A stretch of DNA of 28,882 bases, taken from UPXZ01 sp964541615. Its GTDB lineage: Bacteria; Bacteroidota; Bacteroidia; Bacteroidales; Paludibacteraceae. The DNA lies in assembly GCA_964541615.1 (NCBI GenBank), contig CAZIRA010000023.1, positions 1 to 28,882 of the forward strand. The letters are read 5' to 3'. This document shows, in pieces, positions 1-7,892 of the stretch. A program made the translations under genes and the position numbers. Each line of letters opens with the position of its first letter. Positions within the stretch are counted from its first letter, which is position 1. The notes beneath the pieces are model-generated. The model was given only the letters and a program-made list of their open reading frames with translations. It was not told the DNA's origin and searched no databases.

Positions 1-2
1 CA

Positions 3-2060
3 ATGAATCTCCTGCAGCGCACGCCGTTTTTTCGACTGTTGCTTGCACTTGTGTTCGGCATAGTCATTTTTCAGTATTTCCGTGTTCCGGAATTTGTACT
101 GGTTATTGCGTTGATTACTACTGTCCTGATTCTTGCAGCTTTTCTTCTTATACGTAATGCAGACTTTCTGTACCGTTTCCGTTGGCTCTTTGGAGTAAAT
201 GTGATGATTTGTTTTGCTTGCATTGGATACAGCAGCTGTTTGTACTTTGATAAAAATAATCAATTTACTGAACTGAACCACCGTGCAATCTACGAAGTAG
301 AATTGATTTCTGCACCTGTTGAGAAAGCGAGATCATATTCATTCAGAGTAAAATTGCTTCATCGGTACGATTCTACCGAAAGTACCAAAGTGGGTGGTAA
401 GGCAATTCTGTATCTGCAAAAAGACAGTATTCCGCTGGATTTGCTTTTGGGTGACAGATTGCTTGTTGATGCTGAGTTCAAAATTCCTGACGGCGCTCAG
501 AATCCGAACGGATTTGACTATGCTGCCTATCTAAAAAGGCAGGGAATTGGTGCTACAACCTATCTTTCGAGCGACAAATGGAAGAAAATCGGGCGAAATC
601 CGGACTTTCTCCTGCATCGTTTCGCCAATCAAAGCAGAAATTTCCTCCTTGAAATTTATAAAAAATACGGTGTCGACGGAAGTGAATTTGCTGTGTTGGC
701 GGCACTCACGCTCGGCTACACCGACAGTCTCGATCCTGAATTATATAAACTTTACAGCCATACAGGTGCTGTGCACATACTTTCGGTGAGCGGACTTCAC
801 GTTGGGATAGTGTATGGAGCGATTATGTTTCTGCTTCAATTTCTTGGTAAGACGCGGCGGCAGATTATTTTCAAAGCAATTATTTCTATACTATTTATTT
901 GGGCATACGCCATAATTACCGGACTTTCGCCTGCAGTGATGCGCGCCGCTTTAATGATGTCCATAATTGCCCTGGCTACTTGTACAAACCGGCGCCCTCA
1001 GATTTACAATACGGTACTATCTTCGGCATTTATTCTGCTTATTCTAAATCCGAATTTATTGTACAATATCGGCTTTCAACTCAGTTATTCCGCGGTTTTG
1101 AGCATTGTTGCTTTCCAAAAATCGATTTATCAATATTGGACACCAACCAATAAATTCCTGAAAGCATTTTGGAGCCTGACCTCGGTTTCGCTGGCGGCTC
1201 AGCTGGGTACAGCACCTATTTCCATCTACTATTTCAGTCAGTTTCCCAACTATTTCCTGTTGACAAATTATGCAGCTATTCCACTATCCACCGGAATCAT
1301 TTACCTGGCAATCATACTCTTATTCGTCTCTTTTATCCCGTTGCTGGCAGGTTGGACAGGATTTGTTTTAAAATGGCTCACCTGGCTGATGAATAAATCG
1401 CTGGAAGTGATTGTGATGCTTCCCGGGTCAATTTCCACTATCAGTATTTCTGATTTCCAGCTTTTCTACATTATGGCTGCTATTTTGTTGTTCATCACGT
1501 TTGCCTTCAATAAGAGGTATTTTTCGCTGATTTCGGGATTGGTATTTGTACTGCTTTTTGTTGGAAGTTTTGCGGTGAGGCATTATCAAAGCTATCAGAA
1601 CTCGAAAATGATCGTTTTTTCCGATTCCCGTTCGCACATCATCAACTTTATTGACGGGAAAAAGAATTTTGTCTTTACCAATGACGAATTACAGGCTTAT
1701 AACACGGCGGATGCTTTCTGGCGGTCTTCACTGCTGAAAAAACCAGAATTTTTGAGTCAAAACAGTTGGTTTGAGGATGGATTTGCTGTTTTTAGAGGAA
1801 AGAAGATACTGATTTTGAAAGATGATCTGCTTCGGAATAAGACAGCTGAAAATCCTATCGAGATCGATTATTTGATTTTGACAAACAGATTGAAACCACG
1901 TATGCAGGAAATACTTGAAATCGTGAAGCCGAAAAAAGTAGTCGCAGACAAAACAATCTCACCTTGGTACACAAACCACGTGAAAGAAACCTGCGAAACC
2001 ATGGGAATTGATTTCTACTCAGTTGCCGAAAAGGGTGCATTTGTAGAGCATCTGGACTAA
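3..2060 (+). CDS. comEC: ComEC/Rec2-type DNA uptake membrane protein (short Bacteroidetes form)
   Basis: Inner-membrane channel protein expected to carry single-stranded DNA into the cytoplasm during natural transformation. The 685-residue product begins with two hydrophobic helices, followed by a soluble DUF4131-type region (about residues 85-210). The Competence domain core then contains the family signature HILSVSGLHVG near residue 258 and roughly eight hydrophobic helices to about residue 530. The last 150 residues are soluble. I see no HxHxDH motif there, so the metallo-beta-lactamase-like domain of the long Bacillus form is absent, as is common in Bacteroidetes. The ATG lies only two bases inside the window; the N-terminus looks like a normal ComEC start, but an upstream start cannot be excluded. 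The stop lies 3 bp from the convergent mlaD stop, leaving no room for a terminator between them. The presence of ComEC alone does not prove competence. Confidence 0.9.
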   Translation: MNLLQRTPFFRLLLALVFGIVIFQYFRVPEFVLVIALITTVLILAAFLLIRNADFLYRFRWLFGVNVMICFACIGYSSCLYFDKNNQFTELNHRAIYEVELISAPVEKARSYSFRVKLLHRYDSTESTKVGGKAILYLQKDSIPLDLLLGDRLLVDAEFKIPDGAQNPNGFDYAAYLKRQGIGATTYLSSDKWKKIGRNPDFLLHRFANQSRNFLLEIYKKYGVDGSEFAVLAALTLGYTDSLDPELYKLYSHTGAVHILSVSGLHVGIVYGAIMFLLQFLGKTRRQIIFKAIISILFIWAYAIITGLSPAVMRAALMMSIIALATCTNRRPQIYNTVLSSAFILLILNPNLLYNIGFQLSYSAVLSIVAFQKSIYQYWTPTNKFLKAFWSLTSVSLAAQLGTAPISIYYFSQFPNYFLLTNYAAIPLSTGIIYLAIILLFVSFIPLLAGWTGFVLKWLTWLMNKSLEVIVMLPGSISTISISDFQLFYIMAAILLFITFAFNKRYFSLISGLVFVLLFVGSFAVRHYQSYQNSKMIVFSDSRSHIINFIDGKKNFVFTNDELQAYNTADAFWRSSLLKKPEFLSQNSWFEDGFAVFRGKKILILKDDLLRNKTAENPIEIDYLILTNRLKPRMQEILEIVKPKKVVADKTISPWYTNHVKETCETMGIDFYSVAEKGAFVEHLD

Positions 2061-2063
2061 GGG

Positions 2064-3035
2064 CTACCTGATGCTGTCCATCACAACAGTATTCCCTGAA
2101 TTCTTCTTTTTCTTTTTCGAAAAAAGTCTGACGATCCAGCTTTCCTGGATAGCTTGTGCTGTTTTGTCAAATTCTTCCAGGCTGTTTTGGAGTTTGAGGA
2201 TAGCTGTGTCGATGTTTTGGGCAGTTTTTTTGCTGTTGAGCAGCATGTTTACGGTGCCTTCGCCGCTGTTGATGCTGTTAGTTGTTGCAGCAAGATCTGA
2301 AACTACTTTGTTGGTCTTCCCTGCTGCTTCATTGAGGTTGCCAAGCACGCTGTAAGTGTTGTCTGTCAATTCGTTGCCGTTTATCAAGCGAGCCAAATCA
2401 CCTTGCCCAGTGTTGATTTTACGAGTAATCTGATCTACATTTGCAAGCGTTGAATTCAAATTCCGAGTGGTTGTCACAAGTTCGGTTGTGAGTGTATTGT
2501 CATTGATCAGTCGGCCGATATCACCATCGCCGGTGTCGATTTTTCCGGCAATCGATTTCAGACTAGTAACCGCTTCTCCGGCTTGATACAGGATGTCGCG
2601 GGCTTCGCTGAGCATCCCTTCCAGGTCAACTCCGTACTTGGCATGCAGTCTGTCGCCTTCCTCAATCATACCGCTGATGGCAGTTCCGGAAGAAATATTC
2701 AGCAGTTTGCTTCCCATGAGTCCATCCTGGCTGATTTCTACAATCGAATTTTTATAAATATGTTTTGCGTATTTTTCGGCAATCGACAAAGTCAGCACCA
2801 CAGTACTGTCTGAGGTCATTTCAATGCTTCTTACAGTACCAACATTGATTCCTGAAAATCGGACGTTGTTTCCTACTACAACGCCTCGGATGTCCTGGAA
2901 AGTGCAGATGACATTCATTTTTGAAGCGAAGAGATTATCTTTGCTCCCGATGAAATAGATAGTTAGAACCAGAACTGCAATAGCTCCAAAAACAAAAATT
3001 CCAACTCTTGTGGCTTTATTTCTAATACTTTTCAT
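2064..3035 (-). CDS. mlaD: MlaD/MCE-family lipid-binding protein
   Basis: Periplasm-facing, membrane-anchored MCE protein, the substrate-binding partner of the MlaE permease and MlaF ATPase in phospholipid (Mla-type) transport. A single N-terminal transmembrane helix (about residues 11-30) precedes one MCE domain (about 40-118, with the GVVVGNNVRFSGINVG strand pattern). The C-terminal half is predicted helical and carries three copies of a short motif of the form I-[DN]-[TS]-G-x-G-...-L-[IL]-N, starting at residues 166, 207 and 255. It ends in a basic, lysine-rich tail. It is the last gene of the mlaE-mlaF-mlaD set, 32 bp after mlaF. The family assignment is secure; transport direction and exact lipid cannot be read from sequence. 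Confidence 0.9.
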   Translation of the reverse strand: MKSIRNKATRVGIFVFGAIAVLVLTIYFIGSKDNLFASKMNVICTFQDIRGVVVGNNVRFSGINVGTVRSIEMTSDSTVVLTLSIAEKYAKHIYKNSIVEISQDGLMGSKLLNISSGTAISGMIEEGDRLHAKYGVDLEGMLSEARDILYQAGEAVTSLKSIAGKIDTGDGDIGRLINDNTLTTELVTTTRNLNSTLANVDQITRKINTGQGDLARLINGNELTDNTYSVLGNLNEAAGKTNKVVSDLAATTNSINSGEGTVNMLLNSKKTAQNIDTAILKLQNSLEEFDKTAQAIQESWIVRLFSKKKKKNSGNTVVMDSIR

Positions 3036-3067
3036 GACGGTTTAAGTTGAGAAAAAGTAATTAATAT

Positions 3068-3787
3068 CTAAATGAAAAATGCTTTTATTTTGCTGTCTTT
3101 GCTGTTGTTCAGCTCCTGATAAGTTCCCTCGGCAACAAAAAGCCCCTGATCCAATATTTTTAATCTGTTTGTGGCAATCTGCGCACATTTCATGTCATGT
3201 GTAATGATTATTGACGACGCATTGTACTCCTCCTGCACTTCCAAAATAAGCTCACTGATTTCGCCCGAAGTCACAGAATCGAGTCCGGTAGTAGGTTCGT
3301 CGTAGAGAATTACTTTTGGTTTTAATATCAAAGCCCTTGCCAAACCTATCCTTTTTTTCATCCCGCCTGAAAGTTCAGCCGGCATTTTGTCAATGGCACT
3401 CAGCAATCCTACGCTTCGCAATGCACGTTCTACCATCTCATCCACTTCTATTTTGTTGCTTGCCATCTGCGTACGTCTGATTGGAAATTCCAAATTCTCG
3501 CGAACGCTCATAGAATCATACAGTGCACCACCTTGAAAAAGGTATCCGATTTCTTTTCTGATCTCGTTCAAATCGTTGTTTCCCATTGCCAAAATATCTT
3601 GGCCAAGCACACGGATGCTTCCATAATCGGGTTCAAGCAATCGGACGATACATTTTGCCAAAACTGATTTTCCGGTGCCAGACTTTCCCAAAATACCCAG
3701 ATTCTCACCTTTATTCAGGTGCATGTCCACCCCTTTCAGGACTTCCATGTCACCAAACGACTTATATAGTTCTTTCACTTCAATCAT
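3068..3787 (-). CDS. mlaF: MlaF-type ABC transporter ATPase
   Basis: Cytoplasmic ATPase that powers the MlaE permease. From the chosen ATG the protein has 239 residues: Walker A GKSGTGKS (about 34-41), Q-loop in YLFQGGALYDS, signature LSGGMKKR, Walker B VILYDEP followed by TTGLD, and the switch histidine in IIITHD. The LSGGM form and the GGALYDSMSV stretch are typical of Mla/Ttg2A ATPases. I chose the ATG at 3787 (protein start MIEVKELYKSFG) because it matches usual family starts and lies 1 bp beyond the mlaE stop. A TTG at 3802 would add five residues and overlap mlaE by 14 bp, and is less likely. It sits between mlaE and mlaD in one operon. Confidence 0.92.
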   Translation of the reverse strand: MIEVKELYKSFGDMEVLKGVDMHLNKGENLGILGKSGTGKSVLAKCIVRLLEPDYGSIRVLGQDILAMGNNDLNEIRKEIGYLFQGGALYDSMSVRENLEFPIRRTQMASNKIEVDEMVERALRSVGLLSAIDKMPAELSGGMKKRIGLARALILKPKVILYDEPTTGLDSVTSGEISELILEVQEEYNASSIIITHDMKCAQIATNRLKILDQGLFVAEGTYQELNNSKDSKIKAFFI

Positions 3788-3788
3788 A

Positions 3789-4622
3789 TCAGTAGGCTGC
3801 AATGGTGTTTGTGATCATTACTGCTATCAGGTCCAGAATAAAAATCGCAAGCGAAGCCGTTACAACAGCTGCATTGGCAGCTGCACCAACTGATTCTGTT
3901 CCCATTCCAGCCTGATAACCCTTAAAGGAGCCGATCAGGCCGATGAAAAATCCAAAAAAGACCGATTTTATTGTTGGTGGTATCACGTCTATAAAATCAA
4001 GCATATCAAATGCATTGAATAAATAGAGACGGAAAGTCATCGGTTCATAGATATTAATGGCAAGAAAAGATCCGAATAAACTGAATGCATTGGAAAACAG
4101 CACCAACAATGGAATCATTATCGTAGAAGCCATTACGCGGGTTGCAACCACGTAGCTCAGTGGTTTGGTTCCCGACACTTCCATGGCATCGATCTGCTCA
4201 GTCACCTTCATAGCACCTATTTCGGCACCAATCCCCGAACTCACTTTTCCTGCGCAGATCAATCCGGTAATTACCGGCCCAATTTCACGAAATGTAGAGA
4301 TAGAAACCATGCTTGGAATAATCGATTGAGCACCAAACATAACCAGAATCGGGCGCGTCTGCATGGTAAGAACCAGTCCCATGATGAAGCCGGTGATGCT
4401 TACAAGGCTGAACGATTTGTTGCCAATGTTGTAGCATTGACGAAGGAGCTCTCTGTGTTCGTAAGGCGGAGTGATAAACTGTCTGAGAACATTTCCTGTA
4501 AAAAGAAATAATTCGCCCAGGTCAAAAAACAAAGCATTGTAAAAATTCCTTGTATTCTCCGTTTTAAACCTTCCGAAAGGTCTTTTTTTGAGCTTATCTT
4601 TTGTAGAGTCAGTCTCGTTCAT
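3789..4622 (-). CDS. mlaE: MlaE-type ABC transporter permease
   Basis: Integral inner-membrane permease of the Mla/MCE lipid transporter. The 277-residue protein has a charged N-terminal 40 residues and then five to six hydrophobic helices. The conserved MlaE core is clear: REIGPVITGLICAGKVSSG followed by IGAEIGAMKVTEQIDAMEV around residues 115-150, and the GFFIGLIGSFKGY stretch near 225. First gene of the minus-strand mla operon; downstream come the ATPase and MCE protein. It is divergent from rfbA across a 374-bp AT-rich spacer. A weak TACTTTTA (-7-like, minus strand, 4664-4671) lies about 42 bp upstream of the ATG and is only a tentative promoter. Confidence 0.92.
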   Translation of the reverse strand: MNETDSTKDKLKKRPFGRFKTENTRNFYNALFFDLGELFLFTGNVLRQFITPPYEHRELLRQCYNIGNKSFSLVSITGFIMGLVLTMQTRPILVMFGAQSIIPSMVSISTFREIGPVITGLICAGKVSSGIGAEIGAMKVTEQIDAMEVSGTKPLSYVVATRVMASTIMIPLLVLFSNAFSLFGSFLAINIYEPMTFRLYLFNAFDMLDFIDVIPPTIKSVFFGFFIGLIGSFKGYQAGMGTESVGAAANAAVVTASLAIFILDLIAVMITNTIAAY

Positions 4623-4796
4623 AAATGAAATTTTTCAAATATTGGTCCTTTGATTAAAGAGTGTAAAAGTACTGAATTTTATTAATTTCATAGAATTATT
4701 TTGTTAAAAAACACTTGAAATCAATTTTGAATGGTATTTTACAACAGAAAATGAAATATTATTTTTCAATAATTGCTTTCTTCCAGACGTTTTTAA

Positions 4797-4820
4797 AACA
4801 AAAATTTCTGAATTTTTGTT
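4797..4820. repeat. Perfect 10-bp inverted repeat in the mla-rfb spacer
   Basis: Arms AACAAAAATT and AATTTTTGTT are perfectly complementary around a 4-base loop TCTG. It lies in the middle of the divergent spacer, far from either stop codon, so it is not obviously a terminator. It could be a weak hairpin or a protein-binding palindrome. The function is unknown. Confidence 0.5.
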
Positions 4821-4960
4821 GCCAGATTTAATAAAACTATTTGTACTGATATTTGTATTAAAAACGTATTATACAATTTTTACACCAAAAGCGAATAAAG
4901 TAGAATTTATTAATTCTATGAAATAATGTTTTTGAGTAGTGTTATTTAGTTTTTAAGTTG

Positions 4961-4968
4961 TATTTTTG
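4961..4968 (+). promoter_or_regulatory. Candidate Bacteroidetes -7 element for rfbA
   Basis: TATTTTTG matches the phylum consensus TAnnTTTG and ends 28 bp before the rfbA ATG, giving a short leader of the expected size. I do not see a good TTG -33 element at the usual 19-21 bp distance, so this rests on the -7 match and position alone. Confidence 0.45.
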
Positions 4969-4996
4969 TATGTAATTCAAAAATTATAACCAAATT

Positions 4997-5872
4997 ATGA
5001 AAGGAATTGTTCTTGCAGGAGGTTCAGGCACGCGTCTTTACCCGATTACAAAAGGAGTTTCAAAACAGCTGATCCCTATCTTTGACAAACCGATGGTTTA
5101 TTATCCCATATCTGCGCTGATGCTGGCAGGGATACGTGATATTCTGATAATCTCTACACCCATCGATTTACCGGGCTTCAAGCGCCTGCTTGGCGACGGG
5201 TCGGATTACGGCGTTAATTTTGAATATGCCGAGCAACCCAGTCCGGATGGATTGGCGCAGGCTTTTATTATTGGCGAAAAATTTATTGGCAAAGAATCTG
5301 CCTGCCTTGTTTTAGGGGATAATATTTTCTACGGGCACGGATTTCCCTCCATGTTGAGAGAAGCTGTAAAAGATGCTGAGGAAAATAATCAGGCTACCGT
5401 TTTCGGGTATTGGGTGAATGATCCGGAGCGCTACGGTGTAGCGGAATTTGACACTTATGGAAAAGTAATCAGCATAGAAGAAAAACCGAAAGAGCCGAAA
5501 TCCAATTACGCCGTTGTAGGACTTTATTTTTACCCAAATAAAGTAGTGGACACGGCAAAATCAATCAAACCATCGGCTCGCGGTGAATTGGAAATTACCA
5601 CTGTAAATCAGCGATTTTTGCAGGATGGTGAACTGAAAGTACAGCTTTTCGGGCGTGGATTTGCCTGGCTGGATACCGGGACTTTTGATTCGCTTTCCGA
5701 AGCATCTACATTCATTGAAGTGTTGGAAAAAAGACAAGGATTGAAAATTTCCTGCCTGGAAGAAATCGGATGGCGAAACGGCTGGATTACTGATGACCGT
5801 TTGGAAGAAATTGCGCAATCGATGATAAAAAACGAGTATGGACAATATCTGATGAGATTGTTGAAAAAATAG
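4997..5872 (+). CDS. rfbA: Glucose-1-phosphate thymidylyltransferase (RmlA)
   Basis: First step of dTDP-L-rhamnose synthesis: glucose-1-phosphate plus dTTP gives dTDP-glucose. The 291-residue length is normal for the family. Visible motifs are the nucleotide-binding loop GGSGTRLYPIT (8-18), Lys23, the metal-binding Asp108 in LGDNIFYG, EEKP (161-164) and WLDTGT with Asp226. It is the first gene of the rfbACDB set; rfbC begins 12 bp after its stop, so the two are almost surely co-transcribed. The product feeds surface polysaccharide or glycan synthesis; no glycosyltransferase is present in this window. Confidence 0.97.
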   Translation: MKGIVLAGGSGTRLYPITKGVSKQLIPIFDKPMVYYPISALMLAGIRDILIISTPIDLPGFKRLLGDGSDYGVNFEYAEQPSPDGLAQAFIIGEKFIGKESACLVLGDNIFYGHGFPSMLREAVKDAEENNQATVFGYWVNDPERYGVAEFDTYGKVISIEEKPKEPKSNYAVVGLYFYPNKVVDTAKSIKPSARGELEITTVNQRFLQDGELKVQLFGRGFAWLDTGTFDSLSEASTFIEVLEKRQGLKISCLEEIGWRNGWITDDRLEEIAQSMIKNEYGQYLMRLLKK

Positions 5873-5884
5873 TTTTCGAGGTTT

Positions 5885-6439
5885 ATGAAAGTTATAAGTA
5901 CTGAAATAGAAGAAGTTAAAATCATTGAGCCAGCCGTTTTTGGCGATCATCGCGGATACTTTTTCGAGTCGTATTCACAAAAAGAGTTTGAAGAAAAAGT
6001 CTGCAAAACTACCTTTGTTCAAGACAACGAATCCAAATCGAAATACGGTGTTTTACGCGGACTCCATTTCCAGAAAGAACCTTACGCTCAGGCCAAATTG
6101 GTGCGTGTAGTGCAGGGTAGCGTGCTGGATGTGGCGGTTGATATCCGCAAAGGATCTCCCACTTTCGGAAAGCATGTGGCAGTAGAGCTAAACGACGAAA
6201 ACAAACGCCAGATGTTTATTCCGCGTGGATTTGCTCATGGATTTGTGGTGCTGAGCAAAACAGTTGTTTTTCAATATAAATGTGACAACTACTACGCACC
6301 CGAAGCTGAAGCCGGAATTGCGTGGGACGATCCGGTACTTGAAATTGACTGGAAAGTAGATGCAGAAGCTGTTCTGCTATCTGAAAAAGATAAAAAAAAT
6401 CCTCTGCTGAGTGAATCGGATGCACTTTTTGAATATTAA
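5885..6439 (+). CDS. rfbC: dTDP-4-dehydrorhamnose 3,5-epimerase (RmlC)
   Basis: Third pathway step: epimerises dTDP-4-keto-6-deoxyglucose at C3 and C5. At 184 residues it has the standard single-cupin length. The signature VLRGLHFQ places the catalytic base at His61, and the conserved Tyr131 is in FQYKCDNYYAPE; RGFAHGF near residue 115 is also typical. It follows rfbA after 12 bp and precedes rfbD by 72 bp. That spacer contains a loose repeat of the word ACAGAT/GCAGATG but no terminator that I can see. Confidence 0.97.
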   Translation: MKVISTEIEEVKIIEPAVFGDHRGYFFESYSQKEFEEKVCKTTFVQDNESKSKYGVLRGLHFQKEPYAQAKLVRVVQGSVLDVAVDIRKGSPTFGKHVAVELNDENKRQMFIPRGFAHGFVVLSKTVVFQYKCDNYYAPEAEAGIAWDDPVLEIDWKVDAEAVLLSEKDKKNPLLSESDALFEY

Positions 6440-6511
6440 ACGCAGATGACACAGATATGACAGATTCTCACCTGATAATTTCATAAAACCAGTGTTCCAG
6501 GTATTAACAAT

Positions 6512-7366
6512 ATGAATAAAAATATACTAATCACAGGATCAAACGGTCAGTTAGGAAGCGAAATCGGCGTTCTTTCGAAGACTTCCAGGCACTCTTTTTT
6601 CTTTACGGATGTGGCTGAACTGGATATTACAGATAAATCAGCTGTTGATATTTTTGTTACTGAAAATAAGATCGATATCCTTGTAAACTGCGCCGCGTAC
6701 ACCCATGTGGATAAAGCAGAAGAAGATACTGAAACTGCTGATAAAATCAACCATTTAGCTGTGAAAAATCTCTCGGAGGTATGTGCTGAAAATAAACTGA
6801 TGCTCATCCATATTTCTACGGATTACGTGTATGACGGGACTAAAAATACGCCTTACGTGGAATCAGATCCTACAACTCCACTCGGTATTTACGGGCGGAC
6901 AAAACTTGACGGCGAAAATGCTGTCATACATTCAGGATGTGATTATTTGATTATTCGTACATCGTGGCTCTATTCGTCCTTTGGGAATAATTTTGTAAAA
7001 ACCATGCGGCGACTGACGGCTGAAAAAGAAAGCTTGAAGGTAGTTTTTGATCAGGTAGGCACACCCACTTATGCGGGCGATCTGGCTAAAACTATTCTGG
7101 ATATCATTGACTCTGAAAAAATCGACGGTAATTCGGGAATCTATCATTTTTCCAACGAAGGTGTATGTTCCTGGTACGATTTCGCCATTGAAATACGAGA
7201 CTTATTTAAAAACGAGTGTGACATTCAGCCTTGCCATTCGGATGAATTTCCGAGTAAAGTTACCCGACCGAATTTCTCTGTTTTGGACAAAACAAAAATC
7301 AAAGAAACATTCGATTTGAAAATTCCGCATTGGAAAACTTCGTTGGCTTTGATGGCACGCGGATGA
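6512..7366 (+). CDS. rfbD: dTDP-4-dehydrorhamnose reductase (RmlD)
   Basis: Last pathway step: NAD(P)H-dependent reduction to dTDP-L-rhamnose. The 284-residue protein is an extended short-chain dehydrogenase with the Rossmann motif GSNGQLG (9-15), the substrate-site STDYVYDG (102-109) and the catalytic pair Tyr127/Lys131 in YGRTK. The length is typical. It is placed between rfbC and a decayed GxxExxY gene, which separates it from rfbB by 526 bp. The ATG at 6512 is the only sensible start. Confidence 0.96.
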   Translation: MNKNILITGSNGQLGSEIGVLSKTSRHSFFFTDVAELDITDKSAVDIFVTENKIDILVNCAAYTHVDKAEEDTETADKINHLAVKNLSEVCAENKLMLIHISTDYVYDGTKNTPYVESDPTTPLGIYGRTKLDGENAVIHSGCDYLIIRTSWLYSSFGNNFVKTMRRLTAEKESLKVVFDQVGTPTYAGDLAKTILDIIDSEKIDGNSGIYHFSNEGVCSWYDFAIEIRDLFKNECDIQPCHSDEFPSKVTRPNFSVLDKTKIKETFDLKIPHWKTSLALMARG

Positions 7367-7380
7367 CACTAATGTGACTA

Positions 7381-7834
7381 ATTAATACTGATTTTTTAAT
7401 TCTTTATTTGTAACTTGCTTTATGACAGAAGAATTTTTACATTCAGCATTAACTTCTAAAATAATAAAATGCTTTTATGCCGTTTATAATACTTTGGGCT
7501 ACGGGTTTTTAGAAAAAGTATATGAAAACTCTTTCTTATTGAACTTCAATTAATCGGTTTGAAAGTAGAATCTCAAAAACAGATTGATGTCTTTTATGCA
7601 GATGAAAAAGTAGGAGTATATTTTGCAGATTTGGTTGTGGAAGATACTGTGATGGTTGAAATAAAAGCATCGGAAGCATTGCGCGAATAAAATGAATATC
7701 AGCTGATTAATTACTTAAAAGCATCAAATGTAGAGGTTGGTCTATTGTTGAATTTTGGTAAATCGCCAGAATTTAAACGTAAAATTTTTACAAACGATTA
7801 TAAAGCGTAAATATTAATAATAAACTGATTTTTT
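7381..7834. repeat. Direct repeats bracketing the GxxExxY remnant
   Basis: The left copy reads ATTAATA then CTGATTTTTT (7381-7397). The right copy reads ATTAATA (7813-7819), five extra bases, then CTGATTTTTT (7825-7834). The shared core ACTGATTTTTT is 11 bp and identical on both sides. The pair encloses the pseudogene at 7422-7810 with little else, which suggests the small gene arrived as a unit between rfbD and rfbB, or that both flanks derive from one dispersed repeat. Confidence 0.5.
7422..7810 (+). pseudogene. Decayed GxxExxY-family protein gene
   Basis: The reading frame from the ATG gives MTEEFLHSALTSKIIKCF and then AVYNTLGYGFLEKVYENS, including the name-giving GFLEKVY motif. After this the frame is lost: one base is missing around 7530-7537 and a stop follows at 7551. 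The rest of the family sequence continues in another frame (IELQLIGLKVESQKQIDVFY, then FADLVVEDTVMVEIKASEAL). It is interrupted again by TAA at 7688-7690, where a sense codon is expected before NEYQLINYLKASNVEVGLLL, and ends at 7808-7810. Two independent lesions argue for real decay, not one sequencing error. The reconstructed length, about 128 codons, is near normal for this family. The family is of unknown function and widespread in Bacteroidetes. It interrupts the rfb cluster. Confidence 0.88.
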
Positions 7835-7892
7835 CTATAGAAATAAGTTCAATCCGAATTATCAGTGTATTGAAAATCAGTGTTCAAAAATT

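Larger units (their letters stand above)
4623..4996 (+). other. AT-rich divergent spacer between mlaE and rfbA, with an inverted 14-mer
   Basis: No convincing gene in this 374-bp stretch. It must hold the promoters of both the mla operon and the rfb cluster. A 14-base word, TAATTCTATGAAAT, occurs twice in opposite orientation: plus strand at 4911-4924, and as its complement at 4685-4698, so each copy lies toward one of the two divergent genes. Two local palindromes are also present (4797-4820 and 4901-4918, the latter with TAGAATT/AATTCTA arms around TATT, overlapping the plus-strand 14-mer). The base composition makes chance AT palindromes more likely than elsewhere. Confidence 0.6.

Noticed and set aside
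3788..3802. TTG start for mlaF giving five extra residues
   Set aside because: The ATG at 3787 matches family starts and avoids overlap with mlaE.
5561..5950. 129-codon minus-strand frame spanning the rfbA-rfbC junction
   Set aside because: Antisense to two well-supported rhamnose pathway genes, with no domain signature.
6440..6511. Possible mobile element end in the rfbC-rfbD spacer (repeated ACAGAT-like words)
   Set aside because: Only loose similarity between words and no matching partner copy or inverted ends. It was left as spacer.
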